A stretch of DNA of 64,000 nucleotides, taken from the NCBI RefSeq assembly GCF_012275535.1, contig NZ_JAAVTK010000008.1:206207-270206 (forward strand), given 5' to 3'. Source of the DNA: Hymenobacter artigasi (GTDB taxonomy: Bacteria; Bacteroidota; Bacteroidia; Cytophagales; Hymenobacteraceae). The number at the start of each line of letters is the position of its first letter. Positions within the stretch are counted from its first letter, which is position 1. Below, piece by piece: positions 53,514 to 62,383 of the stretch. A model generated the notes under the pieces. That model saw only the letters and a list, made by a program, of their open reading frames with translations, made no database searches and was not told the origin of the DNA. The position numbers and the translations under genes are program-made.

Positions 53514-53524
53514 GCGCTTCGCGC

Positions 53525-54739
53525 CTAGTGCTCTGCCCACTCGATTTTGCTCAAGTCGATGCCTTCCTGGAACATCTCCCACAGGGGCGACATTTCGCGG
53601 AGCTTGGTCACGGCCTCTTTTACGTGGCCGATAGCGTAGTCGATTTGCTCGTCGGTGGTGAAGCGGCTCAGGCCGAAGCGCAGGCTGCTGTGGGCCAGGT
53701 CGTCGCTCAGGCCCAGGGCCTTGAGGACGTAGCTGGGCTCCAGCGAGGCCGAAGTACAGGCTGAACCGGACGATACGGCCAGGTCCTTCACGCCCATCAT
53801 CAGGCCTTCGCCTTCCACGTACTTGAAGCTGATGTTGGTAACGTGGGGCAGGCGGTGTTCCACCGAGCCGTTCACGTAGGTTTCCTCCATCGTCATCAAT
53901 TCTTTTTCGAGGCGGTCGCGCATCACGCTCAAGCGGGCGGCATCGGCGGCCATTTCGAGGCGGGCCAATTCGCAGGCCTTGCCCAGGCCCACAATACCGG
54001 GCACGTTGAGGGTGCCCGAGCGCATGCCGCGCTCATGGCCACCGCCGTCCATCTGGGCGGTCACTTTCACCCGGGGGTTCTTGCGGCGCACGTATAGGGC
54101 ACCCACGCCTTTCGGGCCGTACATTTTGTGGGCCGTGAAGGCCATGATGTCGATGCCGTCGGCAATCACATCAACCGGGATTTTACCCACGGCCTGGGTG
54201 CCGTCCGTCATGAACAAGGCGCCGTGGGCGTGGGCGATTTTGGCTATTTCACGGATGGGGTTGATGGTGCCCGTCTCGTTGTTGCCGTACATGATGGTCA
54301 CGAGAATGGTCTCGGGCGTCATGGCAGCTTCAAGGTCGGTGAGGCTGATGAGGCCCTGCTCATCGACGGGCAGGTAGGTTACCTTGCCACCCAGCTTCTC
54401 GATGTGCTTGCAGGTATCGAGTATTGCTTTGTGCTCGGTGGTGGTGGTGATGACGTGGTTGCCTTTCTGGCTATACATCTCGAACACGCCTTTGATACCC
54501 AGGTTGTCCGACTCGGTAGCGCCCGAGGTGAAGATGATTTCCTTCGAGTCGCAGTTGATGAGCTTCGAAATCTGCTCGCGGGCGTAGTCCACGCCTTCCT
54601 CAGCGGCCCAGCCGAAGGGGTGGTTGCGCGAAGCGGCGTTGCCGAATACATCGGTCAGGTAGGGCATCATGGCCTCCAGCACACGCGGGTCGAGTGGGGT
54701 GGTGGCGTTGTTGTCGAGGTAAATAGGGAGCTTCAGCAT
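53525..54739 (-). CDS. iscS: Cysteine desulfurase
   Basis: 404 residues. PLP-dependent class V aminotransferase fold: the start [17 protein letters not shown] is canonical; TTEHKAIL holds the cofactor-stacking His; [13 protein letters not shown] has the Schiff-base Lys; [13 protein letters not shown] has the active-site Cys loop. It removes sulfur from cysteine for Fe-S clusters and tRNA thiolation. The start at 54739 is chosen to match the family; 11 extra codons upstream are discounted. First gene of the isc unit. Confidence 0.97.
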   Translation of the reverse strand: MLKLPIYLDNNATTPLDPRVLEAMMPYLTDVFGNAASRNHPFGWAAEEGVDYAREQISKLINCDSKEIIFTSGATESDNLGIKGVFEMYSQKGNHVITTTTEHKAILDTCKHIEKLGGKVTYLPVDEQGLISLTDLEAAMTPETILVTIMYGNNETGTINPIREIAKIAHAHGALFMTDGTQAVGKIPVDVIADGIDIMAFTAHKMYGPKGVGALYVRRKNPRVKVTAQMDGGGHERGMRSGTLNVPGIVGLGKACELARLEMAADAARLSVMRDRLEKELMTMEETYVNGSVEHRLPHVTNISFKYVEGEGLMMGVKDLAVSSGSACTSASLEPSYVLKALGLSDDLAHSSLRFGLSRFTTDEQIDYAIGHVKEAVTKLREMSPLWEMFQEGIDLSKIEWAEH

Positions 54740-54831
54740 TGCGCGCAGCGGTATAGCAAAAAGATAAACCAATGAAAGCCTGGTCGGCCCTTAGAACACG
54801 GTTCGGGGGCAATCAGTTTTCTTTGGTCTCA

Positions 54832-54839
54832 CAAAAGTA
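54832..54839 (-). promoter_or_regulatory. Candidate -7 element of the isc operon
   Basis: On the minus strand this reads TACTTTTG, matching TAnnTTTG, about 95 bases before the iscS start. No clear -33 TTTG at the right distance. Confidence 0.35.
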
Positions 54840-54948
54840 GACACAATCTAAATAAGGAAATGCGCCGACTTCCGGCAACGATGCAAAATGCACGGTAAAA
54901 CCCGCTTTTTTGCCCGGTAAGCGGCATTATCTCTTCTACACTCAACTC

Positions 54949-55362
54949 ATGCTTACCAACCTCGAACACCTCGGCCTGGCCGTGCACGACCTCGAAGCCG
55001 CCACCGAACTCTATACCAAACTGCTCGGCGCGGCCCCCTATAAGAAGGAGCACGTGGCCAGCGAGGCCGTCGATACCGTCTTTTTTCAGGTCGGCGGCTC
55101 AAAGATTGAGTTGCTGGCCGGCACCTCGCCGGACAGCGCCATCACGAAATTCCTGGCCAAAAAGCCCGAGGGTATTCACCACGTCGCCTTTGAAGTCGAT
55201 GATATTCGCGCCGAGATGGCGCGGCTGAAAGGGGAGGGCTTCGTATTATTAAATGAGGAACCCAAGCGCGGGGCCGATAACAAGCTGGTGTGCTTCGTGC
55301 ACCCCAAGAGCGCGGCCGGGGTGTTGGTGGAGCTCTGCCAATCACTGATTGCCGCTGATTAG
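54949..55362 (+). CDS. mce: Methylmalonyl-CoA epimerase
   Basis: 137 residues of the VOC fold. Metal ligands are seen as His7 in LEHLGLAV, His in IHHVAFEV and the C-terminal Glu in GVLVELCQ. It interconverts the R and S forms of methylmalonyl-CoA for propionate metabolism. The start at 54949 (MLTNLEHLG) matches the family. The stop codon lies inside the left arm of the inverted repeat 55341-55512. Confidence 0.9.
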   Translation: MLTNLEHLGLAVHDLEAATELYTKLLGAAPYKKEHVASEAVDTVFFQVGGSKIELLAGTSPDSAITKFLAKKPEGIHHVAFEVDDIRAEMARLKGEGFVLLNEEPKRGADNKLVCFVHPKSAAGVLVELCQSLIAAD

Positions 55363-55512
55363 CCGTGATTTCGCTGATTTATTTCGGCGGTAATCTTTGC
55401 GGTTTGGTCATTAATTGAATTAGGCGATTGAAATCAACAAAAACAAAAAGCCATGATTTCGGGGGCGATAAAAACTCGGTGAAATCACGGTTAATCATTG
55501 TAAATCAGTAAT
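55341..55512. repeat. Inverted-repeat element flush with the tsaC start codon
   Basis: Left arm 55341-55376 (contains ACTGATT and CCGTGATTTC) pairs with 55477-55512 (GAAATCACGG and AATCAGTAAT). The right arm ends on the base before the ATG of the next gene, and the left arm includes the stop codon of the epimerase gene. Spacer is about 100 AT-rich bases. Confidence 0.75.
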
Positions 55513-56085
55513 ATGAACCGTTTTCAACAAGAAGTTGATGCTGCCGTTGACGCGCTGCTGCTCCAGCAGGTTATTCTGTATCCCACCGATACCGTGTGGG
55601 GCCTGGGCTGCGATGCCGAAGCCCCGCCCGCCGTGCAGCAGCTTTATAAGCTGAAGGGCCGCGAGGCCGGCAAGCCCAGCATCGTGCTGGTGGCCGATTT
55701 TGACATGCTGAAGCGCTACGCTGCCGAAGTGCCGGCAGAGCTGGAAGCCATGCTGGCCGCCGATACGCGGCCAACCACTTACATCCTGCCTGCTGGCCGG
55801 GCTGTGGCCAAGGAGCTGGTGGCCCCAGATGGCACCGTGGGCCTGCGCGTGGTGAAGGATGAGTTCTGCTTCAAGGTGGTGCGCCGGCTAGGGCATGGGT
55901 TGGTATCGACCTCGGCCAACAAAGCCGGCGAGCCGACCCCGGCCGTGTACACAGAGGTGGATGCCGCCATCGTGCGCGGGGCCGACCACGTAGTGAACTG
56001 GCGGCAGGACGATGCCAGCCGCACCACGCCTTCGCGGCTGGTGCGGCTGGGGGCGGATGGCAAGCTGGAGGTGGTGCGCGAGTAG
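55513..56085 (+). CDS. tsaC: Threonylcarbamoyl-AMP synthase (Sua5/YciO/YrdC)
   Basis: 190 residues. LYPTDTVWGLGCDA near residue 23 and LYKLKGREAGKPSIVLV near residue 44 are the substrate-binding signatures; PTTYILPAGRAVAKEL, GLRVVKD and VSTSANKAGEPT complete the family pattern. It makes threonylcarbamoyl-AMP from threonine, bicarbonate and ATP for the t6A modification of ANN-decoding tRNAs. No C-terminal Sua5 domain, so TsaC-like. A YciO paralogue is the alternative. Confidence 0.87.
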   Translation: MNRFQQEVDAAVDALLLQQVILYPTDTVWGLGCDAEAPPAVQQLYKLKGREAGKPSIVLVADFDMLKRYAAEVPAELEAMLAADTRPTTYILPAGRAVAKELVAPDGTVGLRVVKDEFCFKVVRRLGHGLVSTSANKAGEPTPAVYTEVDAAIVRGADHVVNWRQDDASRTTPSRLVRLGADGKLEVVRE

Positions 56086-56097
56086 GCTGGGAAATAA

Positions 56098-56185
56098 AGT
56101 AGCGCGAACTTTGTAGTTCGCGTCCCCGCGCCGATTGCAACCGTTGAGACGGCACGGGGACGCGAACCACAAAGTTCGCGCTACT
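56098..56185. repeat. Inverted-repeat element, AGTAGCGCGxACT family, copy 2
   Basis: 31-base arms (56098-56128 and 56155-56185) beginning AGTAGCGCGAACTTTGT pair with a single mismatch around a 26-base loop. The right arm ends on the base before the ATG at 56186. Confidence 0.93.
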
Positions 56186-57625
56186 ATGAATACGCCTCGA
56201 TTACCCGACCTGCCCATTTTCCACACCATTGCCGAAGCCGCTGCCGAGCTGGGCCAGCCGGCCTACGTTATCGGCGGTTATGTGCGCGATTTGGCGCTGG
56301 GCCGCGATAGCAAGGACATCGACGTGGTGACCGTGGGCGACGGCATTGCCCTGGCCCAGGCCGTGGGCAACCGCCTGAAAGGCAAGGGCCGGGTGCAGGT
56401 ATTCAAGAACTTCGGCACGGCCATGCTGCCCACCAAAGAGGCCGGCGACATTGAGTTTGTGGGGGCCCGCAAGGAGAGCTACCGCACCGAAAGCCGCAAG
56501 CCGGAAGTGCAGGCCGGGACTTTGGAAGAGGACCTGGCCCGCCGCGATTTTACCATCAATGCCCTCGGCCTGAGCCTTAACCCGGAAAATTTCGGCGAAC
56601 TGGTGGACCGCTACGACGGCATGAAGGACCTAGTCGGCAAAACCATCCGCACGCCGCTGGGGCCGGACGTAACGTTCTCCGACGACCCGCTGCGCATGAT
56701 GCGCGCCGTGCGCTTCGCCTCGCAGCTCAACTTTGATATTGAGCCCGATACGTTCGATGCCATTATTCGGAACAAGGAGCGGATAAAGATTGTGTCGCAG
56801 GAGCGGATTACCACCGAGCTGAATAAGATTATTGAGTCGCCCACGCCGAGCTACGGGTTCAAGCTGCTGTTTCAGACGGGCCTGTTGCAGCTCATCTTCC
56901 CGAAGATGGCCCTGCTGTACGGCGTGGAAAAAGTGGGTACCCACGCCCACAAGGACAATTTTTATCACACCCTGCAAGTGCTGGACAACGTGGCTGCCGC
57001 CGGTGGCGACCTGTGGTTGCGCTGGGCTGCCGTGCTGCACGACATCGCCAAGCCGGCCACCAAGCGCTACTTCCCCAAAGTGGGCTGGACGTTTCACGGC
57101 CACGAGGACAAGGGCGCACGCTGGGTGCCGGGCATCTTCACCGACCTGAAACTGCCGCTGGGCGAGGAGATGCGCATGGTGCAGAAGCTAGTGAAGCTGC
57201 ACCTGCGTCCCATCGCGCTGGTAAAGGAAACCGTGACCGACTCGGCCGTGCGCCGCCTGCTTTTCGAGGCCGGCGAGGACATTGACCGGCTGATGCTGCT
57301 GTGCCGGGCCGACATTACCAGCAAGGACCACACCCGCAAGGAACGGTACCTGCGCAACTTCACGGAGGTGGAGGAGAAGCTGAAGGAGGTAGAGGAAAAG
57401 GACCATCTGCGCAGTTTCCGCCCAGTCATCACCGGCGAAATTATCATGGAAACCTTCGGGCTGAAACCTTCGCGGGCCGTGGGAGAGCTGAAAGAAGCCG
57501 TGATGGAAGCCATTCTCGACGGCATTATCACAAACGAAATGGAGCCAGCCCTGACCTTCCTGTTGCAGCAGGGGGCGGCCAAAGGACTGGCTCCGGAAGG
57601 AGGCCTCGTTCACTCACCAAACTAA
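56186..57625 (+). CDS. cca: CCA tRNA nucleotidyltransferase with HD domain
   Basis: 479 residues. The head has GGYVRDLALGRDSKDIDVV, with the catalytic Asp pair, and RRDFTINALGLSL; the neck and body follow (DDPLRMMRAVRFASQLNF, ERITTELNKI). A C-terminal HD phosphohydrolase domain is present (HDIAKPAT near residue 292). It adds or repairs the CCA end of tRNAs, consistent with the tRNA gene in this window lacking an encoded CCA. The start at 56186 is chosen because upstream codons lie in a repeat. Confidence 0.93.
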   Translation: MNTPRLPDLPIFHTIAEAAAELGQPAYVIGGYVRDLALGRDSKDIDVVTVGDGIALAQAVGNRLKGKGRVQVFKNFGTAMLPTKEAGDIEFVGARKESYRTESRKPEVQAGTLEEDLARRDFTINALGLSLNPENFGELVDRYDGMKDLVGKTIRTPLGPDVTFSDDPLRMMRAVRFASQLNFDIEPDTFDAIIRNKERIKIVSQERITTELNKIIESPTPSYGFKLLFQTGLLQLIFPKMALLYGVEKVGTHAHKDNFYHTLQVLDNVAAAGGDLWLRWAAVLHDIAKPATKRYFPKVGWTFHGHEDKGARWVPGIFTDLKLPLGEEMRMVQKLVKLHLRPIALVKETVTDSAVRRLLFEAGEDIDRLMLLCRADITSKDHTRKERYLRNFTEVEEKLKEVEEKDHLRSFRPVITGEIIMETFGLKPSRAVGELKEAVMEAILDGIITNEMEPALTFLLQQGAAKGLAPEGGLVHSPN

Positions 57626-57723
57626 GCCTGACTTCGTTTTCTGTTTTTCGTCGGGAGAATAGATGTTAATAGTACGGGTAAAGTTGCCTCGGTAGCTATA
57701 ACCCGGCCTAAATCTTCGGTGGG

Positions 57724-60426
57724 CTACAAACGTTTGATGCTGGACGCACCCACCGCGTCCACTTTCACGGTTGCGGGCTGGCCGCTGTAGGCTATTTCGC
57801 TGGCACCCACGGCGTCGCCCTTCAGGCTTTCCGTCACGTTGAGGCGGGCTTTGCAGGCCCCGACGAGCGAAATTTTGGCAACGCGCGTTTTCAGGTTGGC
57901 TCCGGCCAGCTCGCAGGCCACGGCCGCGTCGAGGTTGAGGTTGTCGGCCTGGCCGGTGGCGGTGGTGCGGCAGGCCCCGGCGAGGTCAATTTTCAGGTTG
58001 GCGTAGTTGCCGTTCAGGCGCAGGTGGCTGGCGCCGGCCTGCTCGATGCGCATGTTCTCCTGGCGGTCAAAGCCGCCGAGGTCGCCCTGCACCGCGCCGG
58101 CCAGCTCAAGATGGTCGATGGTAGGCATCTCGATGCGAATGAGGACTTTGTGGTCGGCATCGCCAAAAAACTTGCGGCTGCGGGAGGGTTTCACCACCAG
58201 CTCGTCGCCGTTGCGCTCCACGCGCAGGTTATCGAGGGCGCTGTCATCGCCGCCGGCCTCAATCTTGAAGCTGTTGCCGTGGCGCACCACCACCCGGTAG
58301 CCCCCGGCCACCGAAACGCGCGTGAAGCCGGTTTCGTCGAAGGTGCGGCGGCCGCTGCCGTAGCTGCTCAAATCGGTGTTGAAGCTGGGCGCGCCGCCGT
58401 AGTTCAGCGAGAGGCCGCTGCGGCTGTTGCCGTCGCTGCTGTCGTTATTATCGTCGCTGTTGTCGTCGGCGCTGTCGCTGTTGCTGTCGTCGCTATCGAT
58501 ATTGATGTTCACGTTCGAGTCGTCGTCGTTGTTTTCGTCGCGGCCCAACTGCTCGTTGGTGCAGCCGATGCACTCCAGCTTGTTGCCGCGCAGGCGGTAG
58601 CGGTGCTGCTCGGGGTCGCGGGGGCGGCGGTTGCCCACAAAGTCATCCTCATCAAGCAGGTCATTGGCAAAGTTGCGGCTGATGCGGAACGTGCGGTCGC
58701 GGGGCAGGCGCAGGGTCAGGCTGAGTTCCTGCTTGCGGTAGGCGGCCTCGGGCAGGAAGGAGAAATGGTCGTCGAATACCAACGAGGAGTCGCCGCTGGG
58801 GCGCACCGTGTAGTTGATGGTGGTGAGGGCCGTGTTGCGGGCCACGTCTTCGCTGGGGCCTTTGGCACTCAGGGTCCGCAGCACTTCCACGGTTTTGCCG
58901 CTGTCGGCCGCCGCGAGGCGCAGGTCGACGTGCTGCTCCCACTGGCGGTCAATGTTGCGCGAGTCGAACATGAGCACGGGCGAGGTGAGCTTGGGAAACT
59001 GCTCCAGCTGCTCTACCTCGGCATCGTACTGGTACTGGCGGCTCTGCTGGGCCACGCCGGCTACCACGCCCACAATGCTCAGCAGCCACAGGCCCAGCAG
59101 CGACAAGCCCACGGTCCGCGTCAGAATCGTGTGGCGGAACAGCAGGTTCAGCCCGCCCAGCAGCAGCCATAGGGCCGGAATGCCTGCGGCTAAAAAGCCT
59201 GCCAGCAGCGCCCAGCCGGGAATGCCGTGCAGCATGACGTAGGCCGGGGCATCGCCCATCACAATGTTCTGCGAAGCGGGCAGCAGGCCAATGCCCGCCC
59301 CGGTGCATACAACCACGGCCAGCAGCAGGCCAAATCCTATGATGCTGAGCAACACGCCCGCCGAAACCCGAATGGCCGAGCCCGCGAAGTTCACCAAAGG
59401 CCGCAGCCCACGGGCCGCATCTTCCACAAAGGCACCTACGGGGCGGTTAGTGGTGGCCGCCCCTTCCGTAAAAGCCGGGTCACGCAGGCTGCTGTCGAAG
59501 CTTTCCAGGGTCATCGCGTCGCCGCGCATCCGCAGCTTGTCCGAGACCGTTTTGGCCTCGGGCAATACTATCCAGAGAATAATGTAGAGCAGGAAGGTGA
59601 AACCTCCGGCAAAGAGGCCGGCCAGCAAAATCACGCGCACCAGCGTCACATCAATGCTGAAGTAGGCGGCCAGGCCAGCGGCCACCCCGGCTACCTTGCC
59701 CGTGCCGGTGTCGCGAAACAGGCGGCGGCCGGCCAGCGGGCCCGTGCTCAGCAGCGCCTCGGTAGGGGCGGGGGCATCGTAGCGCTTGGGTAGCAAAATC
59801 CAGAGCACCACGTAGGCAACCACCAGCCAGCCGCCAAAATCGACGCGCATGTTGTGGCGCGACCAGATATTGATAGCGGGCGAAAACACGGTGCCGAATA
59901 TCAGCGCCAGCCGAATCCACAGCGGGTTCACCATGAAGTACTGCGCAATGCCGGCCGCCACGCCCGCCACCTTGCGGTTGGCCATGTCGCGGTACAGGCG
60001 CTTGGTTTCGCCGGGAGCCGTGGGCTCGTTGCTGTTGGCAAATGCACCTTCGGGACCAAACGCACCTTCGGGACCGAACGGGCCCTTGCGACCAAAAGCG
60101 CCTTCGGGGCCGAAGGTATCGCTTGCGGGAGCAGTGGCTTCCACCTCGTCGTCCTCATCGGCATCGGGAGCGAAGTCGCTCACTCGGCCCATTTTAGCCG
60201 TCATGGCGTTCACGTCATCGAGGCTGATGACCTGCTGCATGGGCGAGAGGCGGGCGGCGAAAAGCTCCGCGATGCGGCCTTCGATGTCGGTCACGATGTC
60301 CTGGTGGCCGCGGTAGCTGGCAAAGTGAGCTTTCACCTCGGCCAGATAGCGGCTCAGAACGTCGAAACCGTCTTCCTCGATGTGGAAGATGATGCCTTGC
60401 AAGTTGATACTGATGTTCTTTTTCAT
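57724..60426 (-). CDS. PspC-domain membrane protein with auto-adhesin-like beta domain
   Basis: 900 residues. Residues 1-90 form a helical regulatory domain (NISINLQGIIFHIEEDGFDVL). Next comes a four-fold six-residue repeat FGPEGA (about residues 103-126, 18-base DNA repeats at 60048-60119). Two PspC domains follow (KRLYRDMANRKVAGVAAGIA and RRLFRDTGTGKVAGVAAGLA), then further membrane helices (VLLSIIGFGLLLAVVVCTG, LLGLWLLSIVGVVAGV). Near residue 620 there is an acidic Asn/Asp/Ser tract (DSDDSNSDSADDNSDDNNDS), then a DUF2807-type beta-helix domain (YRVVVRHGNSFKIEAGG ... DAVGASSIKRL). Probably an envelope-stress membrane protein. Co-transcribed with PadR. Confidence 0.85.
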   Translation of the reverse strand: MKKNISINLQGIIFHIEEDGFDVLSRYLAEVKAHFASYRGHQDIVTDIEGRIAELFAARLSPMQQVISLDDVNAMTAKMGRVSDFAPDADEDDEVEATAPASDTFGPEGAFGRKGPFGPEGAFGPEGAFANSNEPTAPGETKRLYRDMANRKVAGVAAGIAQYFMVNPLWIRLALIFGTVFSPAINIWSRHNMRVDFGGWLVVAYVVLWILLPKRYDAPAPTEALLSTGPLAGRRLFRDTGTGKVAGVAAGLAAYFSIDVTLVRVILLAGLFAGGFTFLLYIILWIVLPEAKTVSDKLRMRGDAMTLESFDSSLRDPAFTEGAATTNRPVGAFVEDAARGLRPLVNFAGSAIRVSAGVLLSIIGFGLLLAVVVCTGAGIGLLPASQNIVMGDAPAYVMLHGIPGWALLAGFLAAGIPALWLLLGGLNLLFRHTILTRTVGLSLLGLWLLSIVGVVAGVAQQSRQYQYDAEVEQLEQFPKLTSPVLMFDSRNIDRQWEQHVDLRLAAADSGKTVEVLRTLSAKGPSEDVARNTALTTINYTVRPSGDSSLVFDDHFSFLPEAAYRKQELSLTLRLPRDRTFRISRNFANDLLDEDDFVGNRRPRDPEQHRYRLRGNKLECIGCTNEQLGRDENNDDDSNVNINIDSDDSNSDSADDNSDDNNDSSDGNSRSGLSLNYGGAPSFNTDLSSYGSGRRTFDETGFTRVSVAGGYRVVVRHGNSFKIEAGGDDSALDNLRVERNGDELVVKPSRSRKFFGDADHKVLIRIEMPTIDHLELAGAVQGDLGGFDRQENMRIEQAGASHLRLNGNYANLKIDLAGACRTTATGQADNLNLDAAVACELAGANLKTRVAKISLVGACKARLNVTESLKGDAVGASEIAYSGQPATVKVDAVGASSIKRL

Positions 60427-60487
60427 GTGAAAGAAGGCCGAACGGGCCAATTGGATGCTGGTGAGTGAAGCAGAAAAAGAGGTAGGG

Positions 60488-60835
60488 TTAGCGGCTGTCG
60501 CCGGGCGGCCGGCTGTGGCGGATGATGCCCACCGAAGCAGCCATTTCCTCCCAGGTGTCGCGCAGCTCCGCCAAGAACTTGCGGCCCTCCTCGGTGAGGG
60601 TGTAGTACTTGCGGGGCGGGCCGCTGGTGCTCTCCTTCCACACGTAGTCGAGCAGAGCAGCATTTTTGAGGCGAGTGAGCAGCGGGTAGAGCGTGCCCTC
60701 CACCACTATCATGCGGGCCGAAGTCAGCTCCTCCAGCATGTCGGAGGCATAGGCTTCGCCGCGGGCGATAATTTCCAGGATGCAGAACTCAAGGATTCCC
60801 TTGCGCATCTGAACCTGGGTGTTCTCGAGTTTCAT
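60488..60835 (-). CDS. PadR-family transcriptional regulator
   Basis: 115 residues, a winged helix-turn-helix: RKGILEFCILEIIARGEAYA, VVEGTLYPLLTRLKNAALLD and GPPRKYYTLTEEGRKFL are the PadR landmarks. It usually represses its own operon, and it lies 61 bases upstream of the PspC gene in the same direction. A palindrome TACAAA-N14-TTTGTA overlaps its promoter and is a likely binding site. Confidence 0.93.
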   Translation of the reverse strand: MKLENTQVQMRKGILEFCILEIIARGEAYASDMLEELTSARMIVVEGTLYPLLTRLKNAALLDYVWKESTSGPPRKYYTLTEEGRKFLAELRDTWEEMAASVGIIRHSRPPGDSR

Positions 60836-60868
60836 GGGCGAGTAGGTTGACTAGTGGGTGACGAACAG

Positions 60869-60900
60869 TACAAATGTATGGTAGGTACTTTGTAACGCAA
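60869..60900 (-). promoter_or_regulatory. PadR-PspC promoter and candidate PadR operator
   Basis: On the minus strand TACATTTG (60871-60878) fits the -7 consensus TAnnTTTG, with TTG at 60898-60900 as the -33 core and a 19-base spacer, the usual Bacteroidota spacing. TACAAA (60869-60874) and TTTGTA (60889-60894) form a perfect 6-base inverted repeat across the promoter, consistent with self-repression by PadR. Promoter assignment is from consensus; operator is inference. The remaining gap to 61212 shows no gene. Confidence 0.55.
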
Positions 60901-61212
60901 GGTACTGGATGAATAATTCCATTAAATCCAATTGAATATGATATTACGTATTGATTATCAGCGATAAAATTTTCGATGATTATGGCGGTGTCTCACTAGA
61001 ATACCTGCTTTTTGCCTGGCTATGAGGGGGTAAAATGGACCGTGCCTGGCCGGAACCCCGGTACTGCGGGCCGGCAAAAGCCGGGCAACGCCATTTCTGC
61101 CGTTGGCCGAACAGCGCGTATCCGGCGGTTTGGCCCGAAATTCGCGGGGCCGGACGCACTATAATGGAGTAACTTGCGTTCCGTCCGCGCAAACATTACT
61201 AGTCACCTTTCT

Positions 61213-62328
61213 ATGTCCCAACTTTCCTCTGTTGCCCGCGGGCTGGCCCTCGTGGGAGCCACCGCCGCGCTGGCCCTGCCGGCCGCCGCGCAGTCTACCA
61301 AAACGCCCAAGTACAGCAACGAATTTCTGAACATTGGCGTGGGGGCCCGGGCCCTAGGCATGGGCAAAGTGCAGGTGAGCCTGGCTACCGACGCCACCGC
61401 CGGCTACTGGAACCCCGCCGGCCTCACCAACCAAACCCACAAGTACGACGGCGTGCTGATGCACTCCGAGCTGTTTTCGGGCGTGGTGAAAAACGACTAC
61501 GCCGCCTTCTCCATGCCCATCGACGATAAGAGCGCGCTGGGCGTGAGTGTGTTGCGCCTGGGCGTAGACAACATCGCCGATACCCGCGCTCTGGTGAACG
61601 AGTACGGCTACGTCGACTACAGCAAAATCGAATATTTCTCGGTGGCCGATTACGCACTGTTGCTCTCCTACGCTCGCAAGCTGGGCGTGGAAGGCCTGAG
61701 CGTGGGCGGCAGCGGCAAAATCATCTACCGCAACATCGGCAAGTTTGCCCACGGCTACGGCTTTGGGATTGATGCCGGGGTGCAGTACAACCACAAGGGC
61801 TGGAACATGGCCCTGATGGCCCGCGACATCACCACCACGTTCAATTCCTGGAACATCAACTCGGCCGAGTACGTGAAGGGGCTCAACAGCAATGTGGCCA
61901 TCAAGTCAGACTCCATTCCGAAAAACAGCACCGAAATCACACTGCCGCGCTTTGTGCTGGGCGTGGGTCGCCGCTTTGAGTTGCCCAAGCAGTTCTCCGC
62001 CCTCGTCGCCGTCGACCTGGAGGCCACCACCGATGGCCAGCGCAACACCTTGGTTTCCAGCAAAACCGTGAGCGTGGACCCGCGCCTGGGCGTGGAGGTA
62101 GGTTACAAGAATCTCGTGTTCCTGCGCGGCGGAGCCGGCAACTTTCAGAAAATCAGCAGTGTGGTCGACCAGTCTCTGCAGTGGAAGGGCCAGTACAGCC
62201 TTGGGGCCGGCGTTGCCGTGAGTGGCCTGCGCATCGACCTGGCGCTCTCGCGCTTGGCCGTGGAGAAACTGGGCAGTGCATCCCAGACCAACTCCCTGAT
62301 TGTATCGCTGGGCTACGGCTTCAAATAG
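61213..62328 (+). CDS. porV: T9SS outer-membrane protein PorV (LptO)
   Basis: 371 residues with a signal peptide (LALVGATAALALPAAAQ) and a FadL-like beta-barrel. FLNIGVGARALGMGKVQV and YWNPAGLTN near residue 65 are typical of PorV/PorQ proteins, and the alternating hydrophobic strands run to the C-terminal LIVSLGYGFK. PorV shuttles cargo from the T9SS translocon to the sortase. The start at 61213 is preferred to an upstream GTG. The neighbouring gene is a C25-type sortase-like gene, consistent with the function. Confidence 0.85.
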   Translation: MSQLSSVARGLALVGATAALALPAAAQSTKTPKYSNEFLNIGVGARALGMGKVQVSLATDATAGYWNPAGLTNQTHKYDGVLMHSELFSGVVKNDYAAFSMPIDDKSALGVSVLRLGVDNIADTRALVNEYGYVDYSKIEYFSVADYALLLSYARKLGVEGLSVGGSGKIIYRNIGKFAHGYGFGIDAGVQYNHKGWNMALMARDITTTFNSWNINSAEYVKGLNSNVAIKSDSIPKNSTEITLPRFVLGVGRRFELPKQFSALVAVDLEATTDGQRNTLVSSKTVSVDPRLGVEVGYKNLVFLRGGAGNFQKISSVVDQSLQWKGQYSLGAGVAVSGLRIDLALSRLAVEKLGSASQTNSLIVSLGYGFK

Positions 62329-62383
62329 CAGCTCAGGTTGGCAAATAGCTGCATAATTGCCTGATAGATAGTATTGTAAATAG

